A DNA stretch of 11,369 nucleotides. It comes from Verrucomicrobiota bacterium. GTDB lineage: Bacteria > Verrucomicrobiota > Verrucomicrobiia > Opitutales > UBA953. Of the stretch, positions 1 through 5,694 are shown piece after piece; position 1 is the first letter of the stretch; each line of letters starts with the position of its first letter. Location of the stretch: contig RFQN01000034.1 of assembly GCA_009924965.1 (NCBI GenBank), forward strand, positions 1-11,369. The letters run 5' to 3'. Both the position numbers and the translations under genes were made by a program. Under the pieces are notes generated by a model. It ran no database searches. It was not told where the DNA came from and saw only the letters and a list, made by a program, of their open reading frames with translations.

Positions 1-252
1 GCTGACGCCGACGGTGCCCCAGGAGCGCGCGCCGTCGGTGGAACGGACGACCACGCGGGTCTGCGCGGAGGTGCCGTCCTGGCCGGCGAGCACGCGGACC
101 TTGTAGTCGGCGAGGTGCACCTTCTTGAGCTTGGGGAAGGCCTTCACGAGGGCCTCGCGCAGGGCTTGGTCGAGCGGGCGGTTGGGCACGCTCACCGCGG
201 CCTTGCCGGCGGCGGGTGGGGTCGATTCCGGATCATCCTTGGCGCGGGCCAT
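1..252 (-). CDS. Stand-alone LeuA/CimA-type regulatory domain protein (3' end cut by window)
   Basis: The 84 visible residues match the C-terminal dimerisation/allosteric domain (LeuA_dimer) of 2-isopropylmalate and citramalate synthases, most like the citramalate type. Residues 25-34 (LDQALREALV) fit the family's 'ALD-ALRKAL' segment. LADYKVRVLAGQDGT (about 48-62) and WGTVGVS (78-84) are its hallmark strands. In full synthases this domain follows about 400 residues of TIM barrel and linker; here only about 45 residues precede it and there is no catalytic barrel. The ATG at 252-250 lies 37 bases after the murA stop in a different frame, so this looks like the next gene of the murA operon. No Shine-Dalgarno is visible. 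By family comparison about 30-40 more residues (normally NIIEASW onward) lie beyond the left edge. It may be a separate regulatory subunit of a split synthase, or a free ligand-binding domain; the function is inferred, the domain match is firm. Confidence 0.7.
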   Translation of the reverse strand, partial: MARAKDDPESTPPAAGKAAVSVPNRPLDQALREALVKAFPKLKKVHLADYKVRVLAGQDGTSAQTRVVVRSTDGARSWGTVGVS

Positions 253-289
253 GGCGGTAACGTGCGGAGAAGGGGAGCGAAGGCAACCC

Positions 290-1582
290 TCAGTCCTCGG
301 CGAAGCCTTTCGGCATCGCGGAGGCGGGGAGGCGTTCGATGTCGGCCCCGAGCGCTCGGAGGCGTTCTTCGAACCGTTCATAGCCGCGGTCGAGGTGGTA
401 AAGGCGTTGCACCCAGGTCTCGCCCTTGGCGGCGAGCGCGGCGAGGATGAGCGCTGCGGAGGCCCGGAGGTCGGAGGCCATCACCGGTGCGCCGGAAAGC
501 GGGCGGTCGCCGTAGACCGCCGCCGTCGCGCCATCGATGGCGATCTCGGCGCCCATGCGCTGGAGTTCCGCCGCGTGCATGAAGCGGTGCGGGTAGACTT
601 TTTCCGTGACCGTGCTGCGTCCGTCGACGAGCAGCTGGAGCGCCATGAACTGCGCCTGGAGGTCGGTCGGGAAGCCCGGGTAAGGTTCGGTGATGATCTC
701 GACCGCGCGCGTCGGCCGGCCGAACGCCCGGACGAAGCCGGGGCCGGTCTCGACGCCGACGCCGGCCTCGCGCAGCTTGTCGAGGAACGTGCCGAGGTGG
801 GCGGCTTCGGCGCCGGCCACCGTGACGTCGCCATCGGTGATGGCGCCGGCGACGAGGTAGGTGCCGGCTTCGATGCGGTCGGGGATGACCGTGTGGTCGG
901 CGCCGCGGAGGCGCTCCACGCCGCGCACGGTGATGACTTCCGTGCCGTGGCCGCGGATGTCCGCGCCCATCTTGATCAGGAGCGCGCAGAGGTCGACGAC
1001 TTCCGGTTCGCGCGCGGCGCATTCGATGCGCGTCTCGCCCGGTGTCAGCGTCGCCGCCATCACGAGGTTGGCGGTGCCGAGCACGGTGCTGCCCATCGGG
1101 CCGCCCATGAAGACCAGGCTACCGCGCGCGCGGGTGGCGTCGACGGAGACCACGCCGCCTTCAACAGCCACGACGCAGCCGAGGGCTTCGAGGCCTTTCA
1201 GGTGAAGGTCGATGGGGCGGGGGCCGATGACGCAGCCGCCGGGGATGGCCATCTCGGCTTGGTGCAGGCGGCCGACGAGCGCGCCGAGCAAGCAGACGGA
1301 AGCGCGCATCTTGCGCACGAGGTCGTAGGGCGTGCGGTGGGTGATCTGCTCAGCGCGGATCACCCAAGTCCCCGGCGTCGGGTTCGTCACCGTCGCGCCT
1401 TGATGGCGGAGGATCTCCGCCATGAAGCGCACGTCGCTGAGGTCGGGCACGCGGTGGAGCGTCACTTCCTCGGAAGTGAGCAGGCACGCGGCCAGCAGCG
1501 GCAGGGCCGCGTTCTTGGCTCCGGCGGCTTGGACCGTGCCGCTCAGGCGGCGGCCTCCGACGATGCGGGCGACTTCAAGCAT
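290..1582 (-). CDS. murA: UDP-N-acetylglucosamine 1-carboxyvinyltransferase (MurA)
   Basis: This cytoplasmic enzyme transfers enolpyruvate from phosphoenolpyruvate to UDP-GlcNAc, the first committed step of peptidoglycan synthesis, and is the target of fosfomycin. The 430 residues are close to the family norm (about 420) and colinear with E. coli MurA. Visible key residues are K23-N24 in GAKNAALPLL, the catalytic Cys117 in PGGCVIGPRPID, the YDLVRKMRAS loop, PDRIEAGTY, D307 in FPTDLQAQF (equivalent of D305), and R373 in DLRASAALILA. The reactive Cys is retained rather than replaced by Asp, so the enzyme should be fosfomycin-sensitive. The start MLEVARIVGG aligns with the family N-terminus; no Shine-Dalgarno precedes it. 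Upstream, 16 bases separate the ATG from a perfect hairpin after the RGG gene. Downstream, the LeuA-domain gene follows after 37 bases, so the two are probably co-transcribed. Confidence 0.97.
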   Translation of the reverse strand: MLEVARIVGGRRLSGTVQAAGAKNAALPLLAACLLTSEEVTLHRVPDLSDVRFMAEILRHQGATVTNPTPGTWVIRAEQITHRTPYDLVRKMRASVCLLGALVGRLHQAEMAIPGGCVIGPRPIDLHLKGLEALGCVVAVEGGVVSVDATRARGSLVFMGGPMGSTVLGTANLVMAATLTPGETRIECAAREPEVVDLCALLIKMGADIRGHGTEVITVRGVERLRGADHTVIPDRIEAGTYLVAGAITDGDVTVAGAEAAHLGTFLDKLREAGVGVETGPGFVRAFGRPTRAVEIITEPYPGFPTDLQAQFMALQLLVDGRSTVTEKVYPHRFMHAAELQRMGAEIAIDGATAAVYGDRPLSGAPVMASDLRASAALILAALAAKGETWVQRLYHLDRGYERFEERLRALGADIERLPASAMPKGFAED

Positions 1583-1598
1583 GGTGCAGCAAAAGAGC

Positions 1599-1620
1599 GG
1601 GGGCGCCTGTTGGCGCCCCC
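1599..1620 (-). terminator. Perfect hairpin between the RGG gene and murA; terminator or attenuator
   Basis: A 9-bp perfect stem (GGGGGCGCC / GGCGCCCCC) has a 4-base loop. Read on the minus strand it begins 7 bases after the RGG gene's stop codon and is followed by GCTCTTTTGC, a short imperfect T-run. The murA ATG comes only 16 bases after it, leaving almost no room for a murA promoter downstream. The hairpin may therefore be a leaky terminator (attenuator) or a 3'-end/processing element rather than a full stop. Confidence 0.65.
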
Positions 1621-1627
1621 GTTTCGT

Positions 1628-2539
1628 TTAGCCTTCGCGAGGGCCTCGGCGGTCACCTTGACCTCGGCGGAAATCGCCGCCACGGCCACGGCCGCCACGG
1701 TCGCCACCACGGCCGCCGCGGTCGCCACGACCACGGCCGCCACGGTCACCACCGCGGTCGCCGCGGTGTTCGCCACGGAAGCCGCCACGGTCACCACGGT
1801 GTTCGCCACGGCTCTGTTCGCCACCGGCGGTCGGCACGAAGACGGCCTTGGTCGGGATGCCGAACAAGGTCGCGAGCTTGCGCTTCAGCGTCGGCCAGAA
1901 GCCGATCGGCTCCTGGACGGGGATGACGACGGGTTCGATTTGGATGCGCGGGCGCTCTTCGCGACGCGGACGGTCTTCACGACGCGGGCGGTCGCCTTCG
2001 GCGCGCGGTTCGCGCGGTTCGCGGCGGGGACCAGCGGCGCCTTCAGGGCGCGGCTCGCGCGGTTCGCGGCGCGGACGATCGCTGGGGATGCCCGGCTGGC
2101 GGCCTTCTTCGGCGGCGCCTTCCGGACGCTCTTCGCGACGCGGACGGTCTTCGCGACGGGGACGATCCTCGCGGCGTTCGCGCGGCGGCTGGCCTTGGGC
2201 CGGCTGCTTGGCGAGTTCGCCCGAGAGGTTCTCGGTGACTTCGGCTGGGTTCGCGATCACGCCGATGGCGGGACCGGCGGTGTTGCCCTTGCCGCCCGGG
2301 GCGACGTTCTGCGGCACGCCACGACGGCCGAACTGCTTCGGGGCGACGATGGTGCCAGGCTTGGCGGCGGGTTCGCTGGAAGCGCCGATCACGGAAAGGG
2401 GAGGAAGCTCCGCGTGCGCGGATTCCAGCTTGGATTCGGTGATGCGAGGCGCCGGAGCGGCGGGGGTCGTGTGCTGTTCCGCCGAGGGGGCGGAGGTGTG
2501 GGCGGACGTGTCGTCCTGCCCGGGGGTTTCTTGGCTCAT
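1628..2539 (-). CDS. Disordered RGG-box / R-E-D-P repeat protein, putative RNA-binding
   Basis: I recognise no named family. The 303 residues fall into four zones. Residues 1-118 are Ala/Pro/Thr/Ser-rich and probably disordered. Residues 119-198 are tandem charged repeats (units such as RREDRP, RREERP, REPREPRPEG). Residues 199-238 are the only hydrophobic part (IEPVVIPVQEPIGFWP, then a basic amphipathic stretch KRKLATLFGIPTKAVFV). Residues 243-303 are an RGG/RGD/EHRGDRGG tail. RGG boxes are known RNA-binding and phase-separating elements, and charged Arg-rich disordered tails occur as scaffolds in RNase E-type degradosomes. The placement next to rny and near rng fits a role in RNA metabolism, which is inference. 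The start chosen is the ATG at 2539 (MSQETPG); the open frame upstream passes through the structured leader and has no protein-like character. AGAG lies 6 bases before the ATG, a weak ribosome site. An alternative role is a ribosome- or nucleoid-associated protein. Confidence 0.75.
   Translation of the reverse strand: MSQETPGQDDTSAHTSAPSAEQHTTPAAPAPRITESKLESAHAELPPLSVIGASSEPAAKPGTIVAPKQFGRRGVPQNVAPGGKGNTAGPAIGVIANPAEVTENLSGELAKQPAQGQPPRERREDRPRREDRPRREERPEGAAEEGRQPGIPSDRPRREPREPRPEGAAGPRREPREPRAEGDRPRREDRPRREERPRIQIEPVVIPVQEPIGFWPTLKRKLATLFGIPTKAVFVPTAGGEQSRGEHRGDRGGFRGEHRGDRGGDRGGRGRGDRGGRGGDRGGRGRGGDFRRGQGDRRGPREG
1631..1813 (-). repeat. Low-complexity DNA encoding the RGG tail
   Basis: This stretch codes for residues 243-303 of the RGG protein with short, imperfect units built on GGCCGTGGC/GGTGACCGTGGC. 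It is internally repetitive enough for slippage or unequal recombination to change the number of RGG units. No other gene is hidden in it. Confidence 0.7.
1946..2185 (-). repeat. Tandem repeats encoding the R/E/D/P block
   Basis: This stretch codes for residues 119-198 of the RGG protein. Near-identical units on the plus strand read like CGCGACGCGGACGGTCTT or GCGGTTCGCGGCG. Two groups of RREDRP/RREERP units flank two REPREPR units. The DNA-level similarity suggests expansion by duplication. Confidence 0.65.
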
Positions 2540-2693
2540 GGTTTCTCTTGGTGTGGCGACCGGATGTTCGGTCGCCTGGTGAAGGCCGTTTCCGCCGTTG
2601 TGGCAGAAGGGCCGGGTCTCCGGGAAGTCCCCGTCGCTTCGGTGTGAAGCCGGGGAGGTCCGGTTGTTGGCCGAGACGGGTGTCTCGGAACCG
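2540..2693 (-). promoter_or_regulatory. Highly structured 5' leader of the RGG gene
   Basis: In transcription order on the minus strand the leader holds three strong hairpins. The first has a perfect 7-bp stem, CCGAGAC/GTCTCGG at 2671-2688 with loop GGGT (plus-strand reading), extended by CGGTT/AACCG at 2661-2665 and 2689-2693. The second, at 2628-2656, has an 11-bp stem with a two-base bulge, TCCCCG..GCTTC/GAAGC-CGGGGA. The third has a perfect 8-bp stem GGCGACCG/CGGTCGCC at 2555-2576 and ends 15 bases before the ATG. No known riboswitch was recognised. An autoregulatory leader bound by the RGG protein or cut by an RNase, as known for the E. coli rne leader, is an inference. No open frame here looks like a gene. 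Confidence 0.55.
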
Positions 2694-2696
2694 TTG

Positions 2697-2725
2697 TGAA
2701 TAAAACAACGGCCTCTAGTTAACAA
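2697..2725 (-). promoter_or_regulatory. Candidate sigma-70-type promoter for the RGG gene
   Basis: On the minus strand TTGTTA (2725-2720) and TATTCA (2702-2697) are separated by 17 bases, predicting a start near 2690 and a leader of about 150 bases. A perfect inverted repeat CCGTTGT-7 bases-ACAACGG (2691-2711) overlaps the -10 box and predicted start. It could be an operator dyad, or the first leader hairpin if transcription starts further upstream. The -10 match is weak (3 of 6). Confidence 0.35.
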
Positions 2726-2747
2726 TAAGAAAGTCCCCAGCGGGCCG

Positions 2748-2771
2748 AAAAAGGTGAAAATCCGTTCACCT
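2748..2771 (-). terminator. Rho-independent terminator after rny
   Basis: On the minus strand AGGTGAA-CGGATT-TTCACCT (7-bp perfect stem, 6-base loop, 2771-2752) runs into a T5 tract (2752-2748). It lies 27 bases after the rny stop codon and separates rny from the downstream RGG gene, whose candidate promoter follows at once. Confidence 0.8.
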
Positions 2772-2798
2772 CTCGGGTTGGAGGGCGTTTTTCGGCGC

Positions 2799-4235
2799 TT
2801 AGCGGGCCTCGTCCGTGAACCGCTGCTCGCGGATCAGGATGATTTTGACCGTTCCCTGGTAGGAAAGCTTCTCCTCGATGGCGGTCCGGAGGCGGCGCAG
2901 CAGTTCGGTCGCGCCGAAGTCGTCGACCTTGCCTGGGTCGACGATGACCCGGAGTTCGCGGCCCGACTGGAAGGCGTAGGCTTCACGGATGCCTTCGAAC
3001 CCGAGCGCCAAGGCTTCGAGGTTCTTCACGCGCTGCACGTAGCTCTCGAGGGTCGAGGAACGTGCGCCCGGACGCGCCCCTGAAGCCGCGTCCGCGATCA
3101 TGACCAAAGGGGCGTAGAGGCTTTCCGCCTCGACTTCGCGGTGGTGGGCCGCGACCGCGTTGACGACGCGAGGGTCTTCGCCCAAGCGGCGGAGCAGGGC
3201 GGCCCCGATGAGGGCGTGGCTGCCGCCATCCTCGGCTTCCATCGCCTTGCCGAGGTCGTGCAGCAGGCCGGCGCGCTTGGCCGGAATCGGGTCGAGCCCG
3301 AGTTCGCCGGCCAGGACGGCGCAGAGCTGCGCCACCTCGATCGAGTGCGCGAGCGTGTTCTGGTTCGAGGACAGGCGGAAGTGGAGGCGGCCCAGCAGTT
3401 CTTCGATGCGGCCGTCCATGGGCGGTAGGCCGAGGTCGCGCACCGCGTCGCGGCCGAGGCGTTGGGCGTGGCGGACGACTTCATCGGCAGCCTTGTGGAC
3501 CAAGTCCTCGATGAGGCTCGGCGTCACGTTCCCGTTCTTGATGATGCGGTCGAGGGCGATGCGGGCGATCTCGCGGCGGACCGGGTCGAAGCACGAAACC
3601 AGCACCATGCCGGGCGTTTCGTCGATCATCAGCGTCGCGCCGGTGGCCTGTTCGAACGTGCGGATGTTGCGGCCCTCGCGGCCGATGAGACGGCCTTTCA
3701 TGTCCTCGGACGGGATGTCGACGGACACCGCCGTCGCGTCCTGCGTCGTCTGCGTCGTGAGGCGCTGCATGGCGGCGAGCAGGATGCGGCGGGCTTCGTC
3801 GTCGACGTCCTGTGCGGGGCGGTCGAGCATTTCGTGGCGCAGGCGGCGGGCTTCGGCCTCGTATTGCTTCTGCAGGTCAGCCAGCGCTTGGCGCTTGGCG
3901 TCCTCGGGCGTCAGGCCGGAGAGGCGGAGCCGTTCGCGCGCCAGGAAGTCGCGTTGCCGAAGGTTGTCCGCCTTGAGGTCTTCGGCGGCTTGGGCTTCGG
4001 CCTTGGCTTCGGCGAGCAGGCGGTGGGCTTCGCGTTGCTCGTCCTGCGCTTGGGCGTGGAGTTCGGCGGCTTCGACGGTGGCCTCACGGCGGGCCAGCTC
4101 GATCTCGTTCTTCAGGCGGGCTTCGCGGAGGGCGCCCAGCGTCGATTCGCGCCATTTGGCGACCGCATAGGCGACGATGGCTCCCGACGAGAAGGCCACT
4201 GCGGCAAGGATACTTTGGTCGGCGGCCTCGGCCAT
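2799..4235 (-). CDS. rny: Ribonuclease Y, membrane-anchored HD/KH endoribonuclease
   Basis: RNase Y cuts single-stranded mRNA to begin its decay and works at the inner face of the membrane. The 478 residues show the family order. An N-terminal transmembrane helix (about 9-27) is followed by a long Glu/Ala/Arg coiled coil (about 30-140). A KH RNA-binding domain (about 172-230) carries the loop GRLIGREGRN, and an HD domain has H297 in LAHSIEVA and the H326-D327 pair in LLHDLGKAME. The C-terminal domain has the conserved SGARPGARSSTLESYVQR segment and ends near QGTVKIILIRE. It is shorter than B. subtilis RNase Y (520), mostly in the coiled coil. The ATG at 4235 was chosen because it places the membrane helix at residue 9; the frame stays open to 4370 but that part is not conserved. 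No Shine-Dalgarno is seen. It diverges from rodA across 117 GC-rich bases in which I see no confident promoter. Confidence 0.95.
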   Translation of the reverse strand: MAEAADQSILAAVAFSSGAIVAYAVAKWRESTLGALREARLKNEIELARREATVEAAELHAQAQDEQREAHRLLAEAKAEAQAAEDLKADNLRQRDFLARERLRLSGLTPEDAKRQALADLQKQYEAEARRLRHEMLDRPAQDVDDEARRILLAAMQRLTTQTTQDATAVSVDIPSEDMKGRLIGREGRNIRTFEQATGATLMIDETPGMVLVSCFDPVRREIARIALDRIIKNGNVTPSLIEDLVHKAADEVVRHAQRLGRDAVRDLGLPPMDGRIEELLGRLHFRLSSNQNTLAHSIEVAQLCAVLAGELGLDPIPAKRAGLLHDLGKAMEAEDGGSHALIGAALLRRLGEDPRVVNAVAAHHREVEAESLYAPLVMIADAASGARPGARSSTLESYVQRVKNLEALALGFEGIREAYAFQSGRELRVIVDPGKVDDFGATELLRRLRTAIEEKLSYQGTVKIILIREQRFTDEAR

Positions 4236-4352
4236 GGTTGCGGTGCGGGCGGGATGCCCACGGGCTGCTACCCTTGCGTTCAGCCCCTTGTCCGCAAGCC
4301 CTTTCGTGGAGGTTCGCCTTGCACCTTGGGCTTTTGGCGGTTGTTTGGAGGC

Positions 4353-5687
4353 ATGTCGCTCCGCAACCACGATGAAGGCTCTACGGCCTCCCTCTGGTGG
4401 GATAAATTTGCCAATTTCTCATGGCGGACGGACTGGACCCAGGTGGTCGTCATCGCCCTCCTGAGCACTTTAGGCGTCGTCGCGATCGATTCGGCGGGAA
4501 GCTACCGCCAGACCTCGTATGCCCGTTCGCAGGTCGTTTTTCTGGCGTTAGGGTGGATTGCTTACTGGATCGTCTCTTCCCTCGATTACCGGCAGCTCCG
4601 CATCCATGCGCGCCGCATCTACCTGGCGGGGCTCCTGTTGCTGCTGCCGGTGGCGGCCTGCGCCGTTTTTAAGCATGACCTCGGCAATTTCATCCGGAGC
4701 ATCAACGGGGCCCGCCGCTGGATGGATTTCGGGGCTTTTTCGATCCAACCCTCGGAGTTCGCGAAGGTTTCCGTCCTGATCTTCATCGCCGCTTTGCTGG
4801 CGAGGGACCCCATCGGGTCTTTTCGTGCGACTTGGGTGACGGTGCTTAAGGTCGCGGGGGCGGCGCTGCTGCCCTTTGGCTTGATTTTTGTGCAACCTGA
4901 CCTAGGGTCGGCACTCATCTACCTGCCGCTGTCATTCGCCCTCCTTTTCGTCGCCGGCCTGAGTTCCAGGTTCTTCATGGTGGCGGGGTTAGCGTCTCTC
5001 GTGTTGGCGGCCGTCGTGGCGGTCGACCTGGTCGAATACGCCGGCAAAGTGACGGAATATTCCAAGGCCAATCCGGAAGACCGCGACCCGGCCAAAGGCG
5101 TCCGCGGTAAGCATGAGGCCACCGCTTGGTTCATCTTGCTGAAGGATTATCAGCGCGAGCGGCTCCTGTCTTTCGTCGCCCCCTCGGTGGTCGACCCCAA
5201 GGGCCTCGGCGCCACTTGGAACGTCCGCCAAGCCGTCATCGCGGTCGGCCGCGGCGGTTTGTCGGGGCAGGGGGTCGGCAAGGGCACGCAGGCACGGTTT
5301 GGCTATCTGCCGGAAGCGGCCGCGCACAATGACTTCCTTTTCTCCGGCATGGCCGAAGAAATCGGTTTCGCCGGCGGCCTCCTGGTGATCTCCGGCTTCG
5401 CCTTGCTCTTCTGGCGCGTCGTCCGCACCGCGGCGCGCGCCGCCGACCGTTTTGGTTCCCTGTTGGCTCTCGGCGCTGCGGCCATCCTTGGCACGCACGT
5501 CGTCATCAACATCGGGATGAACATCGATTTAATGCCCGTCACGGGCGTTCCACTGCCTTTCCTCAGCTACGGGGGGTCTTTCGTGCTCAGCTGCTTCCTG
5601 CTCCTTGGACTAGTCCAGAGCGTCCACCGGCATTCCGCCGATGGCGGCGAACATGAAGGCTCTCCGGCAACCGGCCTTACCGCCTAA
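4353..5687 (+). CDS. rodA: RodA-type SEDS peptidoglycan glycosyltransferase
   Basis: SEDS proteins polymerise lipid II into glycan strands in the inner membrane; RodA works with PBP2 in elongation. The 444 residues have about ten hydrophobic segments. Family signatures are INGARRWMDFG and QPSEFAK (about 118-138), QPDLGSALI (181-189), KDYQRERL (264-271), AVGRGGLSGQGVGKGTQ, the catalytic-type Asp327 in HNDFLFSGMAEEIG (equivalent of E. coli RodA D262), and MPVTGVPLPFLSYGGS (394-409). RodA is favoured over FtsW by overall similarity. Oddly, about 40 charged residues (225-263) are inserted between membrane segment 7 and the DYQRER motif, lengthening the large extracytoplasmic loop compared with E. 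coli RodA (370 residues). GGAG lies only 2 bases before the ATG, too close for a good ribosome site, but the start places the first membrane helix at about 28. The RNase E/G gene follows after 7 bases, probably in one transcript. Confidence 0.92.
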   Translation: MSLRNHDEGSTASLWWDKFANFSWRTDWTQVVVIALLSTLGVVAIDSAGSYRQTSYARSQVVFLALGWIAYWIVSSLDYRQLRIHARRIYLAGLLLLLPVAACAVFKHDLGNFIRSINGARRWMDFGAFSIQPSEFAKVSVLIFIAALLARDPIGSFRATWVTVLKVAGAALLPFGLIFVQPDLGSALIYLPLSFALLFVAGLSSRFFMVAGLASLVLAAVVAVDLVEYAGKVTEYSKANPEDRDPAKGVRGKHEATAWFILLKDYQRERLLSFVAPSVVDPKGLGATWNVRQAVIAVGRGGLSGQGVGKGTQARFGYLPEAAAHNDFLFSGMAEEIGFAGGLLVISGFALLFWRVVRTAARAADRFGSLLALGAAAILGTHVVINIGMNIDLMPVTGVPLPFLSYGGSFVLSCFLLLGLVQSVHRHSADGGEHEGSPATGLTA

Positions 5688-5694
5688 TTCCGAG

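Noticed and set aside
1657..1830. Repeats that could suggest a CRISPR array
   Set aside because: The units are short, imperfect, in frame and code for RGG; there are no fixed-length spacers and no cas genes.
125..2647. An 840-codon open frame on the plus strand opposite murA and the RGG gene
   Set aside because: It is antisense to two clear genes, lacks any recognisable domain, and its Ala/Val/Thr runs mirror the RGG repeats. High G+C keeps antisense frames open.
2540..2725. A 62-residue N-terminal extension of the RGG protein
   Set aside because: It reads through the hairpin-rich leader and the promoter region and has Cys/His/Arg-mixed noise composition unlike the rest of the protein.
3462..4352. 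Upstream in-frame extension of rodA
   Set aside because: It overlaps rny antisense and precedes the conserved SEDS N-terminus; the ATG at 4353 gives a normal protein.
4236..4352. Divergent promoters between rny and rodA
   Set aside because: They must exist, but no -35/-10 pair on either strand was convincing; the CTTGCG/CGCAAG dyad (14-base gap) is too weak to call.
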